NCBI GenBank assembly: GCA_029959285.1
Contig: JASCOE010000009.1
Span: 1-64,000, forward strand
Length of the DNA stretch: 64,000 nucleotides
Source: Flavobacteriaceae bacterium PS02337
GTDB lineage: Bacteria > Bacteroidota > Bacteroidia > Flavobacteriales > Flavobacteriaceae
Direction of reading: 5' to 3'
Position 1 is the first letter of the stretch. The number at the start of each line of letters is the position of its first letter. Shown here in pieces: positions 34,102 to 42,401 of the stretch. The notes below the pieces were generated by a model. That model saw only the letters and a list, made by a program, of their open reading frames with translations. It was not told the DNA's origin and made no database searches. Both the position numbers and the translations under genes were made by a program.

Positions 34102-37100
34102 CTATTTTATACTTTCTTTTTCGTATTCGTCAATATGATCAAATTCTGGATAATGTTTTCTAGCTCTAGACCACATGAAATAAATTGCTGGAATAACAAA
34201 AAGCGTTAAGGCTAGTGAAAAAATAGTTCCTCCTACAATTACAACTCCCATTCCGATTCTACTTGTAGAAGCTGCTCCAAGTGACATTGCAATAGGAAGC
34301 GCTCCCAAAGCAATTGCCAAACTCGTCATTAAAATTGGACGTAAACGCGCTTCTGAAGCTTCTAAAATGGCTTCTAATTTCGGTTTTCCTTGCTCTCGTA
34401 ATTGATTGGCAAATTCAACAATCAAAATACCATTTTTGGTTACCAGGCCAATTAACATTACAGTTCCAATCTGACTAAAAATGTTCCAAGTTTGATTGAA
34501 TAACCACAATGAGAATAAAGCTCCCGCAACGGCCATTGGAACCGTTAAAATAATAATAAACGGATCGATGAAACTTTCAAATTGTGCTGCAAGAATTAAG
34601 AAAATCAATAATAATGCTAATCCGAAAGCGAAAGAAGTATTAGAACTGCTTTCTACGAAATCTCGAGATTCTCCAGCTAAATCGGTTGTAAAAGTTTCAT
34701 CTAAAACCTTCGCTTTAATTCTGTCCATTTCTTGAATACCGTCGCCCATACTTTTTCCTGGCGCTAAACCAGCTGCAACCGTAGCCGACATATATCGATT
34801 GTTGTGATACAATTGTGGCGGATTACTTTGTTCAGATACGTTTACAACGTTGTCCATTTGTATCAATTCTCCATTTTTGTTTTTCACAAACATAGAAGTC
34901 AGATCCAAAGGTTTAGATCTGTCTTTTTGATCGAATTGTCCGATTACCTGATATTGTTTTCCATTTTTAATGAAATAGCCAAAACGTTGTCCGCTTAATG
35001 AAAGCTGTAAAGTTTGCGCAATATCTAAAATTGAAATGCCTAAACTTTCTGCTTTTGCACGATCAATGGTTACGTTGATTTCGGGCTTGTTGAATTTTAA
35101 ATTTACATCTGTTGTAGAAAAAACATCACTTTTTCCAACTTCGCTCATAAACAAAGGAATCTTTTCTCTTAATTTATCAAAGTTTGGAGCCTGAATGATA
35201 TATTGAATTGGTAAACCTCCACGTCTGTTTACAGCAATTGTAGGTTGTTGCGTAACCGAAGTTTTAGCATTAGGATATTGTTTGGTCCATTTTGTCAATT
35301 TATCGGCAATCTCTTTTTGAGATCTTTTTCTTTCATCGACATTTTTCAATGTTAATCGAACCAATCCGCTGTTGACTGAATTCGAACTAAATCCTGGTGA
35401 TGTGATTACCAAAGCCACTTTTTTCTCTGAAATCGAATCATCAATCAGTTTTGAAATTTCCTGCATAAAACGATCTGTATATTCGTATGAAGAACCTTCT
35501 GGAGTTGTCATACGCATGGTTACAGAACTTCTGTCATCATAAGGAGCGGTTTCTTTTGGAAGAATAGTAAAGAATAAATAAATCAATCCAAAACAAGCAA
35601 TCAGAATTGGGAAACTGATCCATTTTTTATCCATGAATTTTGTTAATGCTTCTGCATAACCGCTGTTCATTTTTTCGAAAAATGGTTCTGTTTTAATATA
35701 GAATTTAGATTTTTTCTGTTCGCCGCCTTTCATTAAATAAGCATTTAACATTGGAGTTAAAGTCAAAGAAACGAAAGCAGAAATTAATACCGCGGCACCA
35801 ATTACAACACCAAATTCCCTAAAAAGTCGACCGACGAAACCTTCTAAGAAGATTACAGGTAAAAATACCGCAGCCAAAGTAACCGAAATCGAAATTACGG
35901 CATAGAAAATCTCGTTTGAACCTTTAATTGCCGCTTCAATTGGCGACATTCCTTCTTCTACTTTTTTGAAAATATTTTCGGTAACTACAATTCCGTCATC
36001 TACAACAAGACCTGTTGCCAAAACAATTGCTAATAAAGTTAATACGTTAATCGAAAAACCAAACATCCACATAATGAAGAATGTAGCGATCAAAGAAACC
36101 GGAATGTCAATTAAAGGCCTGAAAGCAATTGCCCAGTCTCTAAAAAACAAATAGATAATAATGATTACCAAAATAATTGAAATTCCCAATGTTTCGGCAA
36201 CTTCAAGTACAGATTTCTTTACGAAAATGGTATTATCAAGCGCAATATTTAGCTTAATATCTTTTGGAAGATCTTTTTGTAAGGCTTCATATTTTTTGTA
36301 AAATTCTTTCGAAATATCCAAATAATTCGCTCCTGGCATTGGCACAATGGCTAAACCAATTAATGGAAGTCCAGATTGGCTCAATTTTGTTTCTAAATTT
36401 TCAGGGCCTAATTCGGCGCCGCCGATATCGCTTAAACGGATAATTTTATCGCCTTCTGTACGAATGATAATATTATTAAATTCTTCTGGTTTAGAAAGAT
36501 TTCCGACCGTTTTTACCGTTAATTCTGTACTATTTCCAGTTAATTTTCCTGAAGGCAATTCGACGTTTTGTGCATTTAGTGCCGTACGAACTTCAGCAAC
36601 AGTACAGCCGTAAGCCGCTAATTTTGCAGGATCAATCCACAAACGCATGGCGTAACGTTTTTGTCCCCAAATTTGAACTGCACTAACTCCTGGAATTGTT
36701 TCTAATCGTTGTGAAATTACATTCTCAGCATAATCACTTAATTCTAAAGAACTTCTAGTATCACTTTGAACCGTCATCGAAATAATAGCTTCACTATCAG
36801 CATCGGCTTTAGATACAACTGGCGGTGCATCAATATCTTGTGGCAAACTTCTAATAGCTTGAGAAACTTTGTCACGAACGTCGTTTGCTGCTTCTTCTAA
36901 ATCTTTATCAAGATTAAACTCGATGGTAATGTTGCTACTTCCTTGGTTACTCGAAGAAGTAATATTTCGGATTCCGTCAATTGCATTTACCGCTTTTTCA
37001 AGTGGTTCTGTAATCTGTGATTCAATAATGTCTGAATTGGCACCCGTATAATTGGTACGAATAGAAACCTGCGCAGGGTCAATCGAAGGAAATTCTCGAA

Positions 37101-37200
37101 CACCCAAAAAAGTATAACCAATAAAACCGAAAAGTATAATTAATAAATTCAGTACAATGGTTAAAACAGGTCTCTTTATACTTGTAGTTGATAAACTCAT
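34102..37200 (-). CDS. RND efflux permease, HAE1 type
   Basis: A 1032-aa inner-membrane proton-driven pump of the AcrB/MexB (HAE1) group with twelve predicted membrane helices and two large periplasmic loops. Conserved segments include SIKRPVLTIVLNLLIILFGF at the N-terminus, the proton-relay helix ATGLVVDDGIVVTENIFK and the C-terminal VTKNGILIVEFANQLREQG. It is the middle gene of an adaptor-permease-TolC operon. Substrates are not predictable from sequence. Confidence 0.96.
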   Translation of the reverse strand: MSLSTTSIKRPVLTIVLNLLIILFGFIGYTFLGVREFPSIDPAQVSIRTNYTGANSDIIESQITEPLEKAVNAIDGIRNITSSSNQGSSNITIEFNLDKDLEEAANDVRDKVSQAIRSLPQDIDAPPVVSKADADSEAIISMTVQSDTRSSLELSDYAENVISQRLETIPGVSAVQIWGQKRYAMRLWIDPAKLAAYGCTVAEVRTALNAQNVELPSGKLTGNSTELTVKTVGNLSKPEEFNNIIIRTEGDKIIRLSDIGGAELGPENLETKLSQSGLPLIGLAIVPMPGANYLDISKEFYKKYEALQKDLPKDIKLNIALDNTIFVKKSVLEVAETLGISIILVIIIIYLFFRDWAIAFRPLIDIPVSLIATFFIMWMFGFSINVLTLLAIVLATGLVVDDGIVVTENIFKKVEEGMSPIEAAIKGSNEIFYAVISISVTLAAVFLPVIFLEGFVGRLFREFGVVIGAAVLISAFVSLTLTPMLNAYLMKGGEQKKSKFYIKTEPFFEKMNSGYAEALTKFMDKKWISFPILIACFGLIYLFFTILPKETAPYDDRSSVTMRMTTPEGSSYEYTDRFMQEISKLIDDSISEKKVALVITSPGFSSNSVNSGLVRLTLKNVDERKRSQKEIADKLTKWTKQYPNAKTSVTQQPTIAVNRRGGLPIQYIIQAPNFDKLREKIPLFMSEVGKSDVFSTTDVNLKFNKPEINVTIDRAKAESLGISILDIAQTLQLSLSGQRFGYFIKNGKQYQVIGQFDQKDRSKPLDLTSMFVKNKNGELIQMDNVVNVSEQSNPPQLYHNNRYMSATVAAGLAPGKSMGDGIQEMDRIKAKVLDETFTTDLAGESRDFVESSSNTSFAFGLALLLIFLILAAQFESFIDPFIIILTVPMAVAGALFSLWLFNQTWNIFSQIGTVMLIGLVTKNGILIVEFANQLREQGKPKLEAILEASEARLRPILMTSLAIALGALPIAMSLGAASTSRIGMGVVIVGGTIFSLALTLFVIPAIYFMWSRARKHYPEFDHIDEYEKESIK

Positions 37201-37285
37201 TTGTGATTTTAGATTTTAGAGTTCTGATTTTAGATTATTGAATATGTTTATTAAGCTCATAATTCATAATCCATAACTCAAAATT

Positions 37286-38347
37286 TTATTTAGTAACTTT
37301 TACTTTAATTGGTGCTTCATTTTTTAAAGACATAACACCGCTTGTAATTAAAGTATCTCCAGCTTTTAATCCTGATAAAATCAAAATAGATGAATCGGTT
37401 CTAGTTGTTGCGTCAACCATAACTTCTTTTGCTTTTCCGTGATCTGCAATAAAAACTTTTTTACCGTCTTGAACAGGAACGATTGCTTGCGAAGGTACAA
37501 CTATAGCGTCTTTGATAATATTTAATGGCAATTTAATATCTGCAAAAGTTCCAGGGAAAAGTTTTCCGTCGATATTGTCTGCAATTGCGCGAATCTGAAG
37601 CGTACGTGTAGCTACGGCAACTTCTGGTTCTATAGCGTAAATTTTAGCCGTATATGTTTTGTCAGATCCAGAAACTGTAAAATCTATAGTAGAACCTGAT
37701 TTTACTTGCGATGCATATTTTTCTGGAATAGAAAATGTGATTTTCAATTTTCCTGTGTTAACCAATTTTGCAACCAAAACTGTTGGTGTAATATAAGTTC
37801 CAGGTGAAATAGAACGCAAACCAATTTTTCCTGAAAAAGGCGCTCTTACAGAAGTTTTAGAAATTTGTGCTCTAATTAATTGACTTTGAGCTTGAGCCGA
37901 AGCGTGATCTGCTCTTGCAACGTCTGCTTCTTCTTGGCTAATAGCTTCTTTTTGAAGTAATAATTTTGCTCTTCTTTCATTTTCTGCCGTTAAACCTTCT
38001 TTTGTAGTAGCTTGTCTCAACTGCGCTTTCAGTTCAATGTCATTTACTTTAAAAAGAACTTGACCTTTGTTTACAAAAGTTCCTTCATTAAAAAATATTC
38101 CTTCTACAATTCCAGAAACCTCACTATGAATTTCTATTTGCTCATTTGCTTCAATAGAACCAGTAAGTGATAAATTATTGTCAAAAGTGGCTGTTTTTAT
38201 TACAGTTCCATTAACAGTTGTTGGAGAATCTTTATCGTTAAATTTTTTAGAGTCGTCGTTTTTACTCTTATTAGATATAATTCTGTAACTGATAAAACCA
38301 CCAATTGCGATAATTAAAAGTGTGTAAATGAGGTGCTTTAGTTTCAT
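37286..38347 (-). CDS. RND efflux periplasmic adaptor (MFP)
   Basis: A 353-aa membrane-fusion protein with one N-terminal membrane anchor. The lipoyl halves (IEIHSEVSGIVEGIFFNEGT and VRAPFSGKIGLRSISPG) enclose the coiled-coil hairpin, then the beta-barrel region. It links the permease and TolC proteins. It heads the efflux operon; two palindromes upstream are probable regulator sites. Confidence 0.94.
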   Translation of the reverse strand: MKLKHLIYTLLIIAIGGFISYRIISNKSKNDDSKKFNDKDSPTTVNGTVIKTATFDNNLSLTGSIEANEQIEIHSEVSGIVEGIFFNEGTFVNKGQVLFKVNDIELKAQLRQATTKEGLTAENERRAKLLLQKEAISQEEADVARADHASAQAQSQLIRAQISKTSVRAPFSGKIGLRSISPGTYITPTVLVAKLVNTGKLKITFSIPEKYASQVKSGSTIDFTVSGSDKTYTAKIYAIEPEVAVATRTLQIRAIADNIDGKLFPGTFADIKLPLNIIKDAIVVPSQAIVPVQDGKKVFIADHGKAKEVMVDATTRTDSSILILSGLKAGDTLITSGVMSLKNEAPIKVKVTK

Positions 38348-38395
38348 AAAATTGAGGTGAATATAGATTTTAGGTTTGTGTTTTTAGTAAGCTTA

Positions 38396-38403
38396 CAAAT
38401 TTA
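38396..38403 (-). promoter_or_regulatory. -7 promoter box for the efflux operon
   Basis: TAAATTTG on the minus strand fits TAnnTTTG and is 48 bp upstream of the adaptor start codon. The palindromes at 38447-38482 lie farther upstream. Confidence 0.4.
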
Positions 38404-38446
38404 ACTTTTTGTTGTGAAATCGGAAGCTGTTGGCTTTTATTTAACA

Positions 38447-38482
38447 TTTGTATGTACAAAGGTTTGCATTTAGACTGCAAAC
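38447..38482. promoter_or_regulatory. Two adjacent palindromes upstream of the efflux operon
   Basis: TTTGTA-TG-TACAAA (38447-38460) and GTTTGCA-N7-TGCAAAC (38462-38482) are both perfect inverted repeats, about 100 bp before the adaptor start. They look like binding sites for a regulator such as a TetR-type repressor, but no such gene lies in the window. The remainder of the 493-bp gap 38348-38840 is AT-rich with no gene seen. Confidence 0.45.
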
Positions 38483-38840
38483 GAGCCAAAAGGTTTAATT
38501 AATGTTTAAGTTTTTTAAGAAAATAAATAAATTCTGTAAGATTTTTTAAAGTTTTCAATAAAAAGGATTAAAAATCAATAAAGTCAGAGTTTTTCTAGGT
38601 TAAAATAAAATTAATGCATTTTATCTGATTTATTTTGCACTTTATCGATTTTATTTGTAACATTGGTATGTTGAACAAAATGACTGTTTTGAACATAAAT
38701 ACAGGGTTTTTAATCAATATTTTATGTTAAAATGTAAGAATGGAAATTGTTTTTTATGTTTTTTAATGAATTTGTTAGTTAATTGTGTTAACAAATGTTG
38801 ACTTTTTTAGAGTGTCTTAAAATGTTTTAAAAAATAATTT

Positions 38841-39440
38841 ATGAAGAAAACTTTACTCTTAAGTTTATGGTTTACATTGTTGTTTCTTGCAATTGGTTAT
38901 TTGTTTTGGCAGAACGAATTTAAGTACAGTCTTCCAACACCAATTCCTAAAAATTACCACGCAATAGCAATGGGATCTAAGGTCGAATTAGGACCATGTT
39001 GCGCATTTGATAACAAGCCTGTTTTTATTCATTTCTTCAATCCAGATTGTCCTTGTTCACGTTTTAATGTGCCACACGTGAGTGGTTTGATTAAAAAATA
39101 TGGCGACCAAATCAATTTTAAAATTGTGGTTTTAAACAAACAAAAGAATTTTACTATTGATGAAATTCAGGAAAAATTCGATGCCAAAATTCCCGTTTAT
39201 TTTGATGAAAAAATTGCAGCAAAATGTGCTGTTTTTTCTACTCCACAGGCTGTTTTACTAGACCCTACACACAATTTATATTATCGAGGCAATTATAATA
39301 AAACTAGATATTGTACAGATACCAAAAGTAATTATGCTCAAATGGCAATTGATTCTTTATTGAGTAAAAAATACAGCCCTTCTTTTAATGCTTTGGCTCT
39401 TAAAGCCTACGGATGTTCGTTACCAAAATGCACTAAATAA
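38841..39440 (+). CDS. Thioredoxin-fold protein with membrane anchor
   Basis: A 199-aa protein with one N-terminal membrane helix and a thioredoxin-like domain. The active-site region reads FFNPDCPCSRFNVPH, with C-P-C instead of a typical CxxC, and the cis-proline segment is FSTPQAVLLD. This matches periplasmic AhpC/TSA-like proteins of Bacteroidota. It is the first of four genes on the same strand, followed 29 bp later by a multi-TM protein. Confidence 0.8.
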   Translation: MKKTLLLSLWFTLLFLAIGYLFWQNEFKYSLPTPIPKNYHAIAMGSKVELGPCCAFDNKPVFIHFFNPDCPCSRFNVPHVSGLIKKYGDQINFKIVVLNKQKNFTIDEIQEKFDAKIPVYFDEKIAAKCAVFSTPQAVLLDPTHNLYYRGNYNKTRYCTDTKSNYAQMAIDSLLSKKYSPSFNALALKAYGCSLPKCTK

Positions 39441-39469
39441 ATCTATCCAAAAACCAAAAACTTAAATCT

Positions 39470-40330
39470 ATGAAACCAAAAGCTAGTTTAAACGAACAGG
39501 ATTACCTGCACAGTTTTATGTCTACAATGACGCAAAAATCAGACACTATTATCAATTATGTGCTTGCCGTTTATTTTCTTCTCGGAATCGGTTTGTCGTT
39601 TAAATATGACACTTTTGAAATAGGCGTCGGCGTCGGAACGTTGAATCTTTTGGCGTATTATTCGGCTAAATTTTTCATGAAAAACTCTAAGTTTTACCAG
39701 TACGTTTTGTCTGTCGTGCTTGCGATTTTTATGGCGCAATATATTTATCAAATGCACGGAATGTTCGAAATGCATTTTACAGTTTTTATTGCGAGTACGA
39801 TTTTGATTATTTACCAAAACTGGAAACTTCAAATTCCTTTGACTTTATTGGTTGTGCTTCATCACGCGGGATTGGCGTATTTACAAAACTTCGTTTACAA
39901 TGACGCAACTGGACTTCAGGTTTATTTTTCTCAAGTCAATTTTGATATAGAAACACTTGTTATTCATACAGTTTTGGCGGCAGTTGTTTTTTTTATGAAT
40001 GGATATTGGGCTTATTATTTTAAAGAACATAGTGAAAATCATATTTCTAAAATTTCAGATGAATACGAATTGGAAAATATGAAATTGGCTTCGGCAAAAT
40101 ACAGTTCAATGTCGGCTACAAAAGATTACAATGATTTCATTCATAGAACAACTTTAGATCTTAAACTTCCGGTTAATTCGGTTTTAAAACTTATCGATGT
40201 TTCAAAAGGACATACTGACAATGACAAATTACTTTCTTATCTGGAAATGATGCGAGAAAGCGCCAAAAAAATTGATGATTTGGTCAATGATATTCATGTA
40301 AAATCTACAAACAGCAGAAATTCAATTTAA
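39470..40330 (+). CDS. Multi-pass membrane protein with cytoplasmic tail
   Basis: A 286-aa protein with about six hydrophobic helices in the first 190 residues, then a charged tail (~195-286) with a helix SSMSATKDYNDFIHRTTLDLKL resembling a histidine-kinase-type dimerisation helix but lacking an ATPase domain. It lies between a thioredoxin-like protein and a PAS protein, suggesting that it is the membrane part of a redox- or oxygen-sensing set. Function not established. Confidence 0.7.
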   Translation: MKPKASLNEQDYLHSFMSTMTQKSDTIINYVLAVYFLLGIGLSFKYDTFEIGVGVGTLNLLAYYSAKFFMKNSKFYQYVLSVVLAIFMAQYIYQMHGMFEMHFTVFIASTILIIYQNWKLQIPLTLLVVLHHAGLAYLQNFVYNDATGLQVYFSQVNFDIETLVIHTVLAAVVFFMNGYWAYYFKEHSENHISKISDEYELENMKLASAKYSSMSATKDYNDFIHRTTLDLKLPVNSVLKLIDVSKGHTDNDKLLSYLEMMRESAKKIDDLVNDIHVKSTNSRNSI

Positions 40331-40354
40331 AATAATTTTCTAATATTTCGCTGT

Positions 40355-40699
40355 ATGTTCCAATATGATTTACCAACTGCAGTTCCGACTTTGCATAATT
40401 TAAAAAGAACGATTGATGACTTTTTAAGAGAAAGTATCACATTGAATGCAATCGATAAAATCGGCGCAGAAACAGAATTTGCTAAAGAAGTAGCAGAAAT
40501 TTTAAAAGTACATAAAAACAATTCTCAAGTTCAGAATCTTGATTTTCAATATAGAAAACTAATTGAGATTACAGGCGACATACATCGTCTGAATTTATTG
40601 GTTGACAATAAAATACCAGAATGGCTTGAAAATGAGTTAGAAAATGTTTTTAAGAAAATTAGAAATATTCTGCTTGTTTTAGAAATCGAATCAAACTAA
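40355..40699 (+). CDS. Small helical protein of the PAS cluster
   Basis: A 114-aa protein that is predicted to be all-helical (MFQYDLPTAVPTLHNLKR, then NLDFQYRKLIEITGDIHRLN). There is no signal peptide and no motif that I recognise. It starts 24 bp after the multi-TM gene and ends 43 bp before the PAS gene, so the group is probably one operon. Confidence 0.7.
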   Translation: MFQYDLPTAVPTLHNLKRTIDDFLRESITLNAIDKIGAETEFAKEVAEILKVHKNNSQVQNLDFQYRKLIEITGDIHRLNLLVDNKIPEWLENELENVFKKIRNILLVLEIESN

Positions 40700-40742
40700 A
40701 TGTTAGTTATTGAATGGAGTAATAACTTAAATATAAAAATTT

Positions 40743-41342
40743 ATGGATACCAGAAATCGCCCAACACCTTCTGATCGAGAAGTAGATTGGAATAAGAATA
40801 AAGTACTGCTTAGTAAAACCGACAAAAAAGGAACCATTTTATATGCCAATGAAGACTTTATAGATGTTTCTGGTTATGACGAATTTGAACTTATTGGTCA
40901 GCCTCACAATATTATACGACATCCGGATATGCCAAAAGTTATTTTTAAATTTCTTTGGGATAGCATAAAATCGAGTGAAAATATTCATGTAATTATTAAA
41001 AACATGGCTAAAACGGGGCGTTATTATTGGGTTGTAACCGATTTTAAAATTGTCGCAGATACAGATGGCGAAATTGTTGGATTTTTCGGGACTAGAAAAT
41101 CTGTTCCAAACGAAATCATTGTGAAATTTATCGAACCTTTATACAAAAAACTTTCACATATTGAAGAAACAACTGGTATGCAGGCATCTGAAGAATATTT
41201 GGTTGGTTTTCTAGAAGAGAGGAAAAAGTCTTATAAGGAATATATTGACCATTTAATAGCCACTGGAAAGGATGATAAAAATAAAATAAGCAAAGGCTTG
41301 TTTGGCGGACTATTCGAAAAGAAAACGGATTCTAAAAAATAA
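40743..41342 (+). CDS. PAS-domain protein resembling aerotaxis sensors
   Basis: A 199-aa protein with a single N-terminal PAS domain (~15-125) of the Aer type: VLLSKTDKKGTILYANEDFI, GQPHNIIRHPDMPK and RYYWVVTDFKIV. Aer-type PAS domains hold FAD and sense redox state. No methyl-accepting signalling domain, HAMP or kinase follows; only a helical, lysine-rich tail. It ends a four-gene set with a membrane protein, so sensing and output may be split over several proteins. Confidence 0.85.
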   Translation: MDTRNRPTPSDREVDWNKNKVLLSKTDKKGTILYANEDFIDVSGYDEFELIGQPHNIIRHPDMPKVIFKFLWDSIKSSENIHVIIKNMAKTGRYYWVVTDFKIVADTDGEIVGFFGTRKSVPNEIIVKFIEPLYKKLSHIEETTGMQASEEYLVGFLEERKKSYKEYIDHLIATGKDDKNKISKGLFGGLFEKKTDSKK

Positions 41343-41474
41343 TAAAAACATATGCTTCATTGCGTCGGCTTAAAAATATTCAAACTTAAATTTGCCCCCC
41401 AACAAATCTAAATCACCTGAATAAATAAAACTAAAAAAGTTTAAGTCTGATGCAGTGAAGTTTTTTTTAAGTAC

Positions 41475-42401
41475 TTAATACAAATGACAAGTACATTTTT
41501 CTGCGTTTTCATTAAGTAGCGTATAACTTAAGAAAAAAGTGTGCGAACCGTTGTTGTAGTTGCTGAATTTTGTGGTAGAAATATCATATGCATATCCAAC
41601 TTTTAAATCGTCAAGAAGCTGAATTCCTAAAAATATTCCGGCACTGGCGTTGTAATCAAAGTTTACAGAAGCTAAATATTTATTTAAATAACTGTAGTTT
41701 AAAGAAGTCAAAATACTGATTGGCGCTCCAGGCGTAACACGGGCTAAAAGGGCAGGAGTCAATGTAATATCACGCCTTAATTCAAATTGATATCCGAAAT
41801 TGGTGTAATAATAATTTTTTCTGTTAGAAAGTGTTGTGCCAGACGAATTACTGTAAGTTGATTGTAATAAATTTGGACTTGAAATTCCGACGAAAAATTT
41901 ATCAGAGTAAAAGTTTGCTCCAGCTCCAAAAATAGGAGAGGTTTTACTTTCCTGATTAAAGTTGCTTATTTCTTCTCCAGGCTCATAAATGTCTAAATTA
42001 TTTCTATTGATATTGTATGAGTTAATACCCGATTTTACACCCAGAACTAATTTGTATTTTCTATTTAGTTTGATGTAATAAGCAAAATTTCCCTCAAGAT
42101 TATATTCTCTTTTTGGTCCGATAGCATCGTGATATAAACTTAGTCCATAGCCAATTTTTTGAAGCGATTTAGTATCAACAGATAAATATTGTGTTTTTGG
42201 AGCTCCATCAAAACCAACCCATTGACTAGAATACATTCCGACAACATTTAAACCGTCGGCAGAACCAGCAAAAGCAGGATTGTAATACAACGGATTATAA
42301 TTGAATATAGATAATTTGGCATCGTTTTGAGCTTGAATATTATGTATAGAAAATATAATAAACGCAATCAAAAATATATTTTTTGTAAAAGTTCTAATCA
42401 T
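41475..42401 (-). CDS. PorP/SprF-family type IX secretion membrane protein
   Basis: A 308-aa outer-membrane beta-barrel of the PorP/SprF family with a signal peptide. The typical start of the mature part is visible in LSIFNYNPLYYNPAFAGSAD. These proteins assist secretion of large type IX adhesins encoded next to them. It overlaps the upstream adhesin gene by 8 nt, so the pair is coupled. Length is normal for the family. Confidence 0.93.
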   Translation of the reverse strand: MIRTFTKNIFLIAFIIFSIHNIQAQNDAKLSIFNYNPLYYNPAFAGSADGLNVVGMYSSQWVGFDGAPKTQYLSVDTKSLQKIGYGLSLYHDAIGPKREYNLEGNFAYYIKLNRKYKLVLGVKSGINSYNINRNNLDIYEPGEEISNFNQESKTSPIFGAGANFYSDKFFVGISSPNLLQSTYSNSSGTTLSNRKNYYYTNFGYQFELRRDITLTPALLARVTPGAPISILTSLNYSYLNKYLASVNFDYNASAGIFLGIQLLDDLKVGYAYDISTTKFSNYNNGSHTFFLSYTLLNENAEKCTCHLY

